Shown piece after piece: positions 1-8,605 of a DNA stretch of 64,000 nucleotides. A program made the translations under genes and the position numbers. This DNA comes from Onstottus_B arcticum. Lineage in GTDB: Bacteria > Acidobacteriota > Blastocatellia > UBA7656. The DNA lies in NCBI GenBank assembly GCA_038040485.1, contig JBBPIE010000028.1, positions 1-64,000 on the forward strand. The letters are read 5' to 3'. Each line of letters begins with the position of its first letter. Position 1 is the stretch's first letter. The notes beneath the pieces are model-generated. The model was not told the DNA's origin, made no database searches, and worked only from the letters and a program-made list of their open reading frames with translations.

Positions 1-39
1 GCTCAAAATCACAAGCTTCTCGGACTTTTGCAAGAGGCT

Positions 40-97
40 CTTTAGTCTGTGTCCGGCGGTCGCGAAGTTTGAGTGATCGCCGGCACACAGACTAAAG
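40..97. repeat. Inverted repeat downstream of the carboxylase gene
   Basis: Arms at 40-61 and 76-97 are complementary apart from one extra C and one mismatch, with a 14-base loop. The palindrome lies just past the stop codon (104-106, minus strand) of the biotin carboxylase gene, so it may end that transcript. No U-run follows, so it could equally be a dispersed intergenic palindrome. Confidence 0.5.
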
Positions 98-103
98 TCT
101 ATG

Positions 104-2158
104 CTACGCCTTGTGGCGTTCACTTGCCGCCGCCGCAATCTTCACAAGCGTGTCGCCAGGCGCTACGACATCGCCCTGCTTCACTAACACTGCTTCGACT
201 ACTCCGGCAGTCGAGGCTCGAAGCGTCTGTTCCATCTTCATCGCTTCGAGAATCACCAGCGGATCGCCCGCCGAGACTTGCTGCCCTTCGGTGACCAGGA
301 CTTTCAAAACCTGTCCGGGCATCGGCGCATAAGCGCTCTCGTGCTCTGAAGCCGCGGGCGAGCGCGGGTACCTGGAGGTTCGCGTGATCGCGCGTGACGA
401 CAAAAGCGATTGCACAAAGAACTGGTTGCCCGCCTGTGCGATCCGAAACGTTCGCTGCACCCCATCGAGCTCAACACGAATGCTTCCGGGCTCGAATGAT
501 ACAACCTGCGCATTGGCTTGCCAATCGTTGTGCGAGAGTACGAAGGCGTCGGTCTTTGTTTCCTGTGCGAGTCCATGTTCGAGTTTGCGGCCGGGACGGC
601 CGCGCTCCCAGGCGCGCAATGAGATCTCGAAAGTCGAATCACCGGCGTGGAGTTTGATCGACGGGTCGCGAAAAGGATTGTTCCGATAGTTCGGCGGCAG
701 CTTTGGAAGAATCGCAGCGTCGGCCTGTTGCTGCTTCCTGATGTACAACGCGACGGCGCTTGCCGCGATCGAGTCGTCTGCCGGGTCGTTCTCCGTAGCC
801 AGTTGACCCAGATGCGCTTCAACAAACCCCGTGTGATAGCTGGCGCCTGCGAACTCCGCCTGCTCGAGCGTGCGGACCAGGAACTCGCGATTGGTGTGAA
901 CGCCCAGCACGACGAGGTTGGTCAACGCGCCGGCCAGCTTGCGCCGCGCGGTCTCACGATCCGGCGCGTGGGCAATCAGCTTTGCGAGCAGCGGATCGTA
1001 GTGAATGCCGACTTCAACACCGCGGTCAACACCCGAGTCGATTCGCAAGCCGTCTATCGACGACGGCGCATTCCATTCGTGAAGAGTGCCGGTGGCAGGA
1101 AGAAAGTTGTTGTTCGGGTCTTCAGCATACAACCGAGCTTCGATGGCGTGGCCATTCTGTTTAACGTCTTCTTGCGCTAGCGACGATGGTTTTCCTTCAG
1201 CGATCTCGATCTGAAGCTTGACCAGGTCGAGTCCGGTTGTCATCTCGGTGACCGGGTGCTCGACTTGAAGCCTCGTGTTGACCTCGATGAAGTAGAACTC
1301 GCCCGACGGAGCAAGGATGAACTCGACTGTTCCGGCGTTCGAGTAGCCGATCGCGCGCCCTGCCGCAACCGCCGCGTCGCAAATACGTTGCCTCGCCTTG
1401 TCGCTGAGAGCCGGTGACGGGCTCTCTTCAACGATCTTCTGATGACGCCGTTGAATCGAGCACTCGCGCTCGAACAGATGAATCAAGTTGCCTTGATTGT
1501 CACCGAGGATCTGAACTTCAACGTGCCGGGCTCGCTCGACGTACTTCTCCAGAAGCAACGTCCCATCGCCGAAAGCTTTTTCGGCTTCTCGCCGCGCCGA
1601 TTCAATCGCCTCGGAAAGCTCACTCGCGTCGCGGACGACTCGCATGCCTTTGCCGCCGCCGCCAGCCGAGGCTTTGATCAGTACCGGCAAGCCGATCGCT
1701 TCGGCGTTCTTGCTGAGAGTCTCGATAGACTGATCGTCTCCATCGTAGCCCGGTACGATCGGGACACCCGCCTCAGCCATCATCCTTCGAGCCGTGTTCT
1801 TCAAACCCATCTTGCGAATTGCATCAGCGCTCGGTCCGATGAATGTGATGCCGGCGGCTTCAGATGCTTCTGCAAAGTCGGCGTTCTCAGACAAGAAGCC
1901 GTATCCCGGATGAATCGCGTCAGCTCCGGTTCGCTTTGCCGCCGCGATGATCTTCTCGATGTTGAGGTAGGAGTCTTTGCTCGGAGCAGGCCCAATGTGG
2001 GCAGCCTCATCGGCAAAGTGCACGTGCGGCGCTCGCGCATCGGCGTCCGAGTAGACTGCGACAGTCGAGATGCCCATCGCGCGACAGGTCTTCATCACGC
2101 GGAGCGCGATCTCTCCGCGATTGGCGATAAGGGTTTTTGTGAAATGGCGCTCAGTCAC
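104..2158 (-). CDS. Acyl-CoA carboxylase, biotin carboxylase/biotin carrier subunit (methylcrotonyl-CoA carboxylase alpha-like)
   Basis: ATP-dependent biotin carboxylase fused to its biotin carrier. It carboxylates biotin with bicarbonate, and the beta subunit at 4087-5682 should then pass the carboxyl group to an acyl-CoA. The 684 residues show the N-domain (LIANRGEIALR, from residue 10), the Gly-rich ATP-grasp loop (ASAGGGGKGMR, 163-173), the catalytic EVNTRLQVEH block (292-301) and a C-terminal biotinyl domain with EAMKMEQ, whose Lys641 is the biotinylation site. Length and layout match methylcrotonyl-, geranyl- or propionyl-CoA carboxylase alpha subunits. The AtuA-like protein and acyl-CoA synthetase nearby favour leucine/isovalerate or branched acyl degradation. 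The exact substrate cannot be read from the sequence. Unusually, about 1.9 kb of small unrelated genes separates it from the beta subunit. Confidence 0.93.
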   Translation of the reverse strand: MTERHFTKTLIANRGEIALRVMKTCRAMGISTVAVYSDADARAPHVHFADEAAHIGPAPSKDSYLNIEKIIAAAKRTGADAIHPGYGFLSENADFAEASEAAGITFIGPSADAIRKMGLKNTARRMMAEAGVPIVPGYDGDDQSIETLSKNAEAIGLPVLIKASAGGGGKGMRVVRDASELSEAIESARREAEKAFGDGTLLLEKYVERARHVEVQILGDNQGNLIHLFERECSIQRRHQKIVEESPSPALSDKARQRICDAAVAAGRAIGYSNAGTVEFILAPSGEFYFIEVNTRLQVEHPVTEMTTGLDLVKLQIEIAEGKPSSLAQEDVKQNGHAIEARLYAEDPNNNFLPATGTLHEWNAPSSIDGLRIDSGVDRGVEVGIHYDPLLAKLIAHAPDRETARRKLAGALTNLVVLGVHTNREFLVRTLEQAEFAGASYHTGFVEAHLGQLATENDPADDSIAASAVALYIRKQQQADAAILPKLPPNYRNNPFRDPSIKLHAGDSTFEISLRAWERGRPGRKLEHGLAQETKTDAFVLSHNDWQANAQVVSFEPGSIRVELDGVQRTFRIAQAGNQFFVQSLLSSRAITRTSRYPRSPAASEHESAYAPMPGQVLKVLVTEGQQVSAGDPLVILEAMKMEQTLRASTAGVVEAVLVKQGDVVAPGDTLVKIAAAASERHKA

Positions 2159-2479
2159 TCGTGGTCATCAAATCACGCTCCGCCACTTTCCGGCAACCCG
2201 ACCATTGGGTCTTCGCAGATTGCATAATCCGTGCCTTTGCGATCAAGTCCTTGAAGTGTTGTCTCATTTTGGCTTCACTCCAATTCCGTGGCTCCGAAGC
2301 CGGAGTCTTTTATGAGGGTTAGGGTACTTCCAATGGATTCGCTCACCTGCCAAACCAATATCATCCCTCAGGCTCGCCATGTTTGGGAAAGAAGTTTGGG
2401 GAAGAATTGGTTGACATACGTCCACTTTGAAGGTAATAGTGCTCTGCAAAAGGAAAGCGCCTTTTGAAAGTACTGTCTT

Positions 2480-2677
2480 ATGCCTCTGTATCCGAACGAC
2501 GAGAGCACGCTCCAAAGCTGGAACTTCGTGAAGGATTATCAGAAGAACAAGGATGACCTTCATGCTCTTGCTACGGGCGCATACAGAGCAGTCTGCTTAC
2601 TACTTAGGAATAAAGCCCAAGCCAGTCAGATCCAGCCTGATGATTGCGTTATAATTCTTGAGGGTATGCTACTTTAA
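2480..2677 (+). CDS. Small hypothetical protein
   Basis: A 65-residue reading frame with no recognised domain, in the AT-richer stretch between the two carboxylase subunit genes. No convincing Shine-Dalgarno sequence precedes the ATG. The composition is ordinary for a soluble protein (ALATGAYRAVCLLL, then QPDDCVIILEG). It may be a short real gene, the remnant of a longer one, or chance. An overlapping minus-strand frame (2264-2563) looks no better. Confidence 0.3.
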   Translation: MPLYPNDESTLQSWNFVKDYQKNKDDLHALATGAYRAVCLLLRNKAQASQIQPDDCVIILEGMLL

Positions 2678-2807
2678 TTCCAGGATTTTCAGAGGAATGT
2701 TAGCTCGTAAACCACACTTGCTCCCTAAGTACTACTTAGCTATGTGCAACAGACTGGCAAAGTATGTGCTTCATAAGGGGTGGAGTAGTATTACGGTCTA
2801 GGGGTGA

Positions 2808-3110
2808 ATGATGTCAGAAAAGAAGTTACCTCAGTTGAGGTCCACACAAGCCGACGGGCTGATAGACGAAGCTGCTGAATTCCTTGTAGAATTCATGCAC
2901 GAATTTAATGCAACGCATAGCGACTCCGACGCGCATGAGATCGTCTTTAGGCCTAGCCTCATACTCTGCAAGGAGAAGACTCCTGACTACGGAGCACGCT
3001 CCTACTTCGAACAACTCTGCGCGCTGACCCTTGCCCAAGAGTACGTCATAGCTCCGGGCACGGAAGGCAGTGTGGTGCGGGGCAGGGAGTCGGAGATGGA
3101 AGCATATTAA
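2808..3110 (+). CDS. Hypothetical protein, 100 aa
   Basis: Unrecognised soluble protein. A GGGGTGA sequence directly precedes a double ATG (2808 and 2811). The protein is acidic and mixed helical (LIDEAAEFLVEFMHEFN) with no signal peptide. It belongs to a run of short plus-strand frames (2480, 2808, 3141, 3866) that oppose the flanking carboxylase genes and are lower in GC, which points to a small acquired insert. A minus-strand frame overlaps it (2826-3152), but has a less likely composition and no better ribosome site. Confidence 0.42.
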   Translation: MMSEKKLPQLRSTQADGLIDEAAEFLVEFMHEFNATHSDSDAHEIVFRPSLILCKEKTPDYGARSYFEQLCALTLAQEYVIAPGTEGSVVRGRESEMEAY

Positions 3111-3140
3111 AGCTAGGCGCGGCGAGAACGAGAACATGAA

Positions 3141-3473
3141 ATGCAGGACCAATTTCCCTCACTTGCGTTTCAGTCAGCACTAAACCTTGGTGCATTGCTT
3201 TTCGGAGTTTTGGGGTTTCTATACTCCGTTTACGCGCTGTATTCAACTGAGCAAGAGCGGCCACCGATAGTACAACCCCTTATAACCATCTGTAGAATTA
3301 TCGCGGTTCTCATAGCAATCAACTTTTGTGTTTTTGCCTATTCACTCTATCTAATGCTACCGTTCGGCACTCCTGTCAACTGGCATCACACTATCCTAGC
3401 CACCGGGTTAGCGCTGGTCGCACTTATAATGTCGTTAATGAGTCTCTATTGGACTTTTTGGAAGATGCATTGA
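3141..3473 (+). CDS. Small integral membrane protein, function unknown
   Basis: The 110 residues contain three hydrophobic segments (about 13-34, 51-73 and 83-106), consistent with a three-helix inner-membrane protein. The first is LGALLFGVLGFLYSVYAL. No catalytic motif is visible and I do not recognise the family. It begins 30 bp after the 2808-3110 frame, so the two may be co-transcribed. The ATG has only a weak upstream purine stretch (GAACGAGAAC). The hydrophobic periodicity makes a chance frame less likely than for the neighbours. Confidence 0.55.
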   Translation: MQDQFPSLAFQSALNLGALLFGVLGFLYSVYALYSTEQERPPIVQPLITICRIIAVLIAINFCVFAYSLYLMLPFGTPVNWHHTILATGLALVALIMSLMSLYWTFWKMH

Positions 3474-3865
3474 GAAAACCGCTCAATCTATGGGCCCCGT
3501 TTCGTCCGTTGGCAGATAGCGATGCCGCTTAAGGTTGGCGGGCGCCGCTTTGAATGAAACCTTCGACGCGGACGGTGGGTGGAGCACTTAGCGCAGCCTG
3601 CTTCTTGATCTAGCCGAATTCAGAATCTGGATCGTGACCGAAGCTTCTTCCAACGCGTTACCGGACCCTTTCGATAGTGTAATTGCTGCAACTGCCGTTG
3701 ATCAAAAAGAATTCCAATATTAACCGTCTCTCAGTTGTGGAGATCTAAATGGTAAGACCTCCGCGATTGCAGTGAGACTCAGTCAGCCGCTGTCGTCCGA
3801 GGGTTAATCAATCATTGCCAAGCAATCGCGACGAGAAGGAACCGCTTGCGTACGGGAGAAAGACG
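3474..3865. other. Intergenic stretch without a recognisable gene
   Basis: About 390 bp between the small membrane protein and the 69-residue gene. I see no supported reading frame, RNA gene or clear terminator. The sequence is mixed in composition and may be decayed DNA belonging to the insert between the carboxylase genes. Confidence 0.4.
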
Positions 3866-4075
3866 ATGACCTGGAACTACCGAGTAGTGCACCGAGTCGT
3901 GAATAACGAGGACATTTACGCAATTCACGAAGCCTACTACGATGACAACAAAGCAGCTTCCATCACGGAAGAGTCAGTACATCCCAAAGGCGAAACGTTG
4001 GGGGAGTTGAAGCGCGATTGTGAACACTATTTGCAGGCGCTTGAACGACCAGTACTAGAGTACGCTCATTTCTAG
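3866..4075 (+). CDS. Small conserved hypothetical protein (MTWNYRVV family)
   Basis: A 69-residue protein beginning MTWNYRVVHR. The opening, the central HEAYYDD segment and the LKRDCEHYLQALERPVLEY tail resemble a widespread family of small bacterial proteins of unknown function. The ATG at 3866 is preferred over the in-frame ATG at 3815 because GGGAGAAAG lies at good spacing before it and family members start there. It converges with the carboxyltransferase gene, the two stops being 12 bp apart. It has no signal peptide or membrane helix and is probably cytoplasmic. Confidence 0.72.
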   Translation: MTWNYRVVHRVVNNEDIYAIHEAYYDDNKAASITEESVHPKGETLGELKRDCEHYLQALERPVLEYAHF

Positions 4076-4086
4076 ACTTGATGCAG

Positions 4087-5682
4087 CTAGTGCCTGAACA
4101 CTCCCCACTCCATCGTGCCTTCGACCGGCCGGTTGTAAGCAGCCGACAACGAAATAGCCAGCACCGTTCGCGTGTCTCTAGGGTCGATGATCCCGTCATC
4201 CCAGAGCCTTGCCGTCGCGAAGTACACATCCGACTCGGCCTCGATCTGGGCTTCCAGAGCCAGTCTTGAGGCCGTGAGCTTTGCTTCGTCAACCGGCAAG
4301 CCTTGCTTGGTCAGGGCGTCGCGTTTGATTATGTCCATCACTCCCGAAAGCTGTTGCGGTCCCATCACGGCGATCCGATGATTCGGCCACGTGAACAAGA
4401 AGCGCGGCTCATAAGCCCGCCCGCACATCGCGTAGTTGCCCGCGCCGTACGAACTACCGGTCATGATCGTGATCGCCGGCACCGTCGAGTTGGAAACTGC
4501 ATTGATCAGCTTGGCTCCGTTGCGGATGATGCCTTGTTCTTCGTAAGTGCGACCGACCATGAATCCAGTGATGTTCTGCAAGAAGACGAGCGGGATGTTT
4601 TGCTGGTTGCAGAGATGTATGAACTGCGCGCCTTTTGCGGCCGATTCGGACATCAACACGCCGTTGTTCGCGAGTATCCCGACAGAGTAACCGTGAATGT
4701 ACGCGAACCCCGTGACCAAGGTCGTCCCGTATTTCGACTTGAACTCTTCGAACTTCGAACCGTCGACTATGCGAGCGATGACCTCGCGAGATTCGAACGG
4801 GACTCGCACGTCCGCCGACATAATGCCCAGCAACTCATCAGCGGAGTAGAGCGGCGCTTCGACCGCGCGAAGCTTTGGTTTTGGCGGCGCATCGGAATAG
4901 TGGCTAACGATGTCGCGCGCAAGCCGCAGCCCGTCCAGCTCATCTTCAGCAAGGTAATCCGACAAGCCCGACACCCGCGAGTGCATCTCCGCTCCGCCGA
5001 GTGACTCTTCATCGACGACTTCGCCGGTAGCCATCTTGACCAGCGGCGGGCCTCCCAAAAACACCTGAGCCTGGTTCCGGACCATGATCACGTAGTCGGA
5101 CATCCCGGGCAGATACGCGCCGCCCGCAGTCGAATTGCCGAACACAACCGAAATGCTCGGGATGCGCATCTTCGAGCGGCGGGTGATCTCGCGAAAGCCG
5201 CGCCCGCCGGGTACGAAAATCTTTGCTTGAACCGGAAGGTCAGCGCCGGCGGATTCTACGAGGCTGATGCTGGGAAGGTGGTTCTCAGTGCCTACATCGG
5301 AGAGCCTTCGATTTTTTAGCTGGCCGATCTCGCTCACCGCGCCGCCTTTGACCGTAGCTTCGTTTGCGATGATCAAGCACTCGCGGCCCGAGACCAGGCC
5401 CACGCCACCGACTACGCCCGCTCCCACGAACTCGTTGTCCATTCCAACGCCGGCAAGCGGCGCGATCTCGAGGAAGTAGGAACCTTCATCGAGCAGCATC
5501 TCTATGCGCTCGCGAGGCAGCAAGCGGCCGCGTGCGAGATGGCGTTTGACGTACTGCTCGCCGCCGCCTTTGGTCGAGCGCGAGAGTTCGGCTTTCAGTC
5601 TTTCAACGGCTGAAGAGTTGGCAGCGTAGTTGGCGCGGTAGGTTTTGTCTTGGGGATCGACGACCGATTTGATCGCTTGCAT
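4087..5682 (-). CDS. Acyl-CoA carboxylase carboxyltransferase (beta) subunit, methylcrotonyl-CoA carboxylase-like
   Basis: Carboxyltransferase that moves the carboxyl group from biotin to an acyl-CoA, working with the biotin subunit at 104-2158. The 531 residues from MQAIKSVVDP carry both crotonase-like halves. The N half has GGGEQYVKRHLARGRL and the acyl-CoA pocket FGNSTAGGAYLPGMSDY; the C half has FLQNITGFMVGRTYE and TGSSYGAGNYAMCGRAYEP. This signature and length fit methylcrotonyl-CoA or geranyl-CoA carboxylase beta better than propionyl-CoA carboxylase. The ATG at 5682 is chosen over the upstream frame extension (to 5793) because family members start here. The extension has no ribosome site and an unrelated composition. 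Confidence 0.92.
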   Translation of the reverse strand: MQAIKSVVDPQDKTYRANYAANSSAVERLKAELSRSTKGGGEQYVKRHLARGRLLPRERIEMLLDEGSYFLEIAPLAGVGMDNEFVGAGVVGGVGLVSGRECLIIANEATVKGGAVSEIGQLKNRRLSDVGTENHLPSISLVESAGADLPVQAKIFVPGGRGFREITRRSKMRIPSISVVFGNSTAGGAYLPGMSDYVIMVRNQAQVFLGGPPLVKMATGEVVDEESLGGAEMHSRVSGLSDYLAEDELDGLRLARDIVSHYSDAPPKPKLRAVEAPLYSADELLGIMSADVRVPFESREVIARIVDGSKFEEFKSKYGTTLVTGFAYIHGYSVGILANNGVLMSESAAKGAQFIHLCNQQNIPLVFLQNITGFMVGRTYEEQGIIRNGAKLINAVSNSTVPAITIMTGSSYGAGNYAMCGRAYEPRFLFTWPNHRIAVMGPQQLSGVMDIIKRDALTKQGLPVDEAKLTASRLALEAQIEAESDVYFATARLWDDGIIDPRDTRTVLAISLSAAYNRPVEGTMEWGVFRH

Positions 5683-5850
5683 GTTTTTCCGCCGCGTTGC
5701 GATGCTCGAAGAGAATTGATAGCCTAGCAAGGCTTTGAGACAGTAATTAACGGCATTTTGATTGTCAAGAAAAGGGGCAGGCGAATAATACATGTCTAGC
5801 CGGAGTATGCGGCTTCCGATGTTCTTCTGAGAGTGACCGGGAAGAACCCT

Positions 5851-6672
5851 ATGGCCGAGGTGGTTGATTGGGACGACTTTGACTACGAGGAGCCCGCACT
5901 CGATCGCGAGCCGGATGAATATGAGGTGTCCGCGCGCAACACGCTAGAGGAGTTCTTCGAGACGAACCCTAATTGCGTGTTCTTCGGAAACCAACTCGCT
6001 GTTCGGAATGAGGACAAGTTTTTTCATTGGATTACCTACCGCGCCATCGCGGATTTGATAGACGCGGGACTCATACACACGGAGAGGCGGACGATGGCGA
6101 TAGGTAGCGAGATCAAACTGGTCTGGCATAGAAAGAACCGTTACTACAAGCGTGACGCAAAACGAGTTGTTCAGCTTGTTGATGAGTATGGGAGCCCGAA
6201 TATTTGTGCAGCGATGGGATTGCACGGAGAACAAATGATTCTTGCGGGTTTTGCGAGAAAGCAGTTTGTTATGCGTGACCACAACACTCGCCGGTTTGGT
6301 GACCGACAGTGGGTCGATACGGAACATAACCTGGATTTCATTTTCGAGCGGGACGGAAAAGCGTATGGCGTTGAAGTTAAGAATACGCTGTCATACATGG
6401 ATCGAAAGGAGTTCGAGACAAAAATCCGGCTGTGTGAGACTTTAGGCATCGCGCCAGTGTTCGCAGTGCGCATGTTGCCGAAGACTTGGACCTATGAACT
6501 CATTAGCCGAGGCGGCTACGCCATGATTATGAAGTACCAGTTATACCCGTGGACGCATGTTGAGTTGGCTCGGAGGGTGGCGCGGGAGCTTGGCCTGCCC
6601 GTTGATGCACCGAAGGCGCTGGCGGAGGGGACGATGAATAAGTTCGAGGCGTGGCACCGGAAGAAGCTGTGA
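5851..6672 (+). CDS. PD-(D/E)XK-superfamily nuclease-like protein
   Basis: A 273-residue protein whose C-terminal half has a restriction-endonuclease-like core. D162 is followed by E175-V-K177 (LDFIFERDG, then YGVEVKNTL), a spacing typical of PD-(D/E)XK nucleases, with an upstream GEQMIL helix that may supply another acidic residue. The N-terminal 100 residues look like a winged-helix-type region (FHWITYRAIADLIDAGLI), so it may bind DNA and cut or process it. No methyltransferase or helicase neighbour identifies a restriction or repair system. The ATG at 5851 (GGGAAG upstream) is preferred to the GTG at 5833. It is divergent from the carboxylase gene and not obviously part of the acyl-CoA pathway. 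Confidence 0.7.
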   Translation: MAEVVDWDDFDYEEPALDREPDEYEVSARNTLEEFFETNPNCVFFGNQLAVRNEDKFFHWITYRAIADLIDAGLIHTERRTMAIGSEIKLVWHRKNRYYKRDAKRVVQLVDEYGSPNICAAMGLHGEQMILAGFARKQFVMRDHNTRRFGDRQWVDTEHNLDFIFERDGKAYGVEVKNTLSYMDRKEFETKIRLCETLGIAPVFAVRMLPKTWTYELISRGGYAMIMKYQLYPWTHVELARRVARELGLPVDAPKALAEGTMNKFEAWHRKKL

Positions 6673-6806
6673 ATTTGAAATCGAATTCACGGGCGGTTTA
6701 GGCGAAGTTGTTTAGTAGAAGCACTTACGGTGTACCCCTATGAATACGTAGTGTCTGGTGCGCCGCACCGCAAATCGGTGTCGACGATGGGAGAGCGGAG
6801 GATAGT

Positions 6807-8540
6807 ATGGGATTGACGAGTGATCGAGCCAACTGGGAAGCTGAAAGCCGCGGCATCGAGCTGATCAACCTGACCATTGGCGAGCTCTTCGATCGCCAAT
6901 GCGCCGCTATTCCCGACAAAGAGGCGCTTGTCTACAACTACCCTGAGATCGGGATTGATCTTCGCCTCAGCTATCGCCAATACCATCACGAAGTCACTCG
7001 ACTAGCGAAAGGACTGCTCGCGCTCGGGATCCAGAAGGGCGAGCACGTCGCAGTCTGGGCCACCAACATTCCCGAGTGGGTAATGCTCGAGATCGCGCTT
7101 GCGAAGATCGGCGCGGTGCTCGTGACGGTCAACACGAACTATCGGTCGGCCGAAATCGAGTACGTGCTGCGTCAGGGCGATGTCGCGACGTTGTTCATGA
7201 TCGAGGGGTTTCGCGGCAACTCTTACGTGGATTCGATGTATCGCATCGCGCCAGAACTCAAGAGCCTTGCCGATCCGATTCGCGAACGATTGCAAAGCGA
7301 GTCGCTGCCAGAGTTGAAGCGAGTGATCCTTATCGGGAGCAAAGAACAGCCAGGCATGGTGAGTTACTCGCAAGTCACGCTGCTCGGCGAGGACGTAAAG
7401 GATGAGTTCCTTCACGCGAAGCAGTCGAGCCTCGACCCGCACGACGTGATCCAGATGCAGTACACCAGCGGCACGACCGGCTTTCCAAAAGGCGTGATGC
7501 TGACTCACCACGGCATACTGAACCAAACTCATGTCACGTGCTCCATAGCCGAGCTTAGGCCGAGTGAGCGCTACGTGACGGCGATGCCGTACTTTCACAT
7601 CTCCGGTTCGGTAGGCGCCATAATGTTTTCGCTTTACCTCGGGTGCACGCTGATACCGTTGATCTGGTTCGATCCGGAGAAGGAGTTGACGCTGCTTCAC
7701 AATGAGAAAGCAACCTTCTCGTTCAATGTCCCGACGATGCTGGTTGCTATGTTGAACCATCCGCGATTCCTTGCCGGAGAGTTCAACCTATCGTCCCTGC
7801 GTGAAATCATCACGGGCGCGACGCCGGTCCCCGTCGTGCTCATGGAACAAGTGAAGGCAAAAATGGGCGCGTCGTGCACGATCGTTTTCGGCTTGACTGA
7901 ATCAACCGGCGCGGTGACCGAGACGATTCAGAGCGACAGCTTTGAGTTGAAGTCTTCAACGGTCGGGATTCCTCTTCCACACATGGACATGAAGATCGCG
8001 GACCCGGTGACGGCCGCGCCTGTCGGCCTTGGTGAATCCGGTGAGTTGATGGCGCGTGGCTTCCTGGTGATGAAGGGCTACTACAACATGCCGGAGATGA
8101 CCGCTGAGGCAATCGACGCGGAAGGCTGGCTTCACACCGGCGACCTGGCAACAATGAACGCAGAAGGCTACGTCAATATCGTCGGCCGCGTGAAAGACAT
8201 GATCATCCGCGGCGGCGAGAACATCTATCCGGCGGAGATCGAATCATTTCTTATGCGGCACCCAAAGATCTCCGAAGCCCAGGTGGTCGGCGTACCGGAC
8301 AGCTTCATGGGCGAAGAGGTGGCGGCGCTTATCAGATTGAAAGTCGACGAGATGGCGGACGAAGCGGAGATAACCACGTATTGCCGCGACGGGATCAGCA
8401 GGCACAAGGTCCCTAAGTATGTTCAGTTCGTGACGTCGTTCCCACTGACAGCGAGCGGCAAGGTGAAGAAGTTCGAACTGAGGGAGCAGCTCATCAAGGA
8501 GCTGGGGCTCGAGCAAGTCGCGCAACAGAGAACGGCCTAG
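6807..8540 (+). CDS. AMP-forming acyl-CoA synthetase
   Basis: ATP-dependent activation of a carboxylic acid to its CoA thioester through an acyl-adenylate. Motifs in order: MQYTSGTTGFPKGVM (about 216-230, phosphate loop), GWLHTGDLA (about 442), GRVKDMIIRGGENIYPAEIE (about 458, hinge) and the C-terminal SGKVKKFEL containing the catalytic Lys (about 552). The 577-residue length fits medium/long-chain fatty acyl-CoA synthetases of the FadD type. GGAGG sits 8 bp before the ATG. It reads toward the AtuA-like gene and, with the carboxylase subunits, suggests catabolism of a branched or unusual fatty acid. The substrate is not evident. Confidence 0.92.
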   Translation: MGLTSDRANWEAESRGIELINLTIGELFDRQCAAIPDKEALVYNYPEIGIDLRLSYRQYHHEVTRLAKGLLALGIQKGEHVAVWATNIPEWVMLEIALAKIGAVLVTVNTNYRSAEIEYVLRQGDVATLFMIEGFRGNSYVDSMYRIAPELKSLADPIRERLQSESLPELKRVILIGSKEQPGMVSYSQVTLLGEDVKDEFLHAKQSSLDPHDVIQMQYTSGTTGFPKGVMLTHHGILNQTHVTCSIAELRPSERYVTAMPYFHISGSVGAIMFSLYLGCTLIPLIWFDPEKELTLLHNEKATFSFNVPTMLVAMLNHPRFLAGEFNLSSLREIITGATPVPVVLMEQVKAKMGASCTIVFGLTESTGAVTETIQSDSFELKSSTVGIPLPHMDMKIADPVTAAPVGLGESGELMARGFLVMKGYYNMPEMTAEAIDAEGWLHTGDLATMNAEGYVNIVGRVKDMIIRGGENIYPAEIESFLMRHPKISEAQVVGVPDSFMGEEVAALIRLKVDEMADEAEITTYCRDGISRHKVPKYVQFVTSFPLTASGKVKKFELREQLIKELGLEQVAQQRTA

Positions 8541-8564
8541 CGTCTCCGGGACCGCGGGCATCTC

Positions 8565-8596
8565 TGGGAGCGCAGGCATCCCTGCCTGCGCTCCCA
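8565..8596. repeat. Perfect 14-bp hairpin palindrome between synthetase and atuA-like genes
   Basis: The arms TGGGAGCGCAGGCA (8565-8578) and TGCCTGCGCTCCCA (8583-8596) are exact reverse complements around a TCCC loop. It ends 9 bp before the next start codon and has no T-run. A dispersed palindromic repeat or an attenuator/translation-blocking hairpin is therefore more likely than a simple terminator. Confidence 0.75.
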
Positions 8597-8605
8597 GTAC
8601 CACTT

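Noticed and set aside
1442..2227. Plus-strand frame of 261 codons opposite the biotin carboxylase gene
   Set aside because: Shadow of the conserved ATP-grasp coding region; Arg/Ser/Leu-rich with no recognisable domain.
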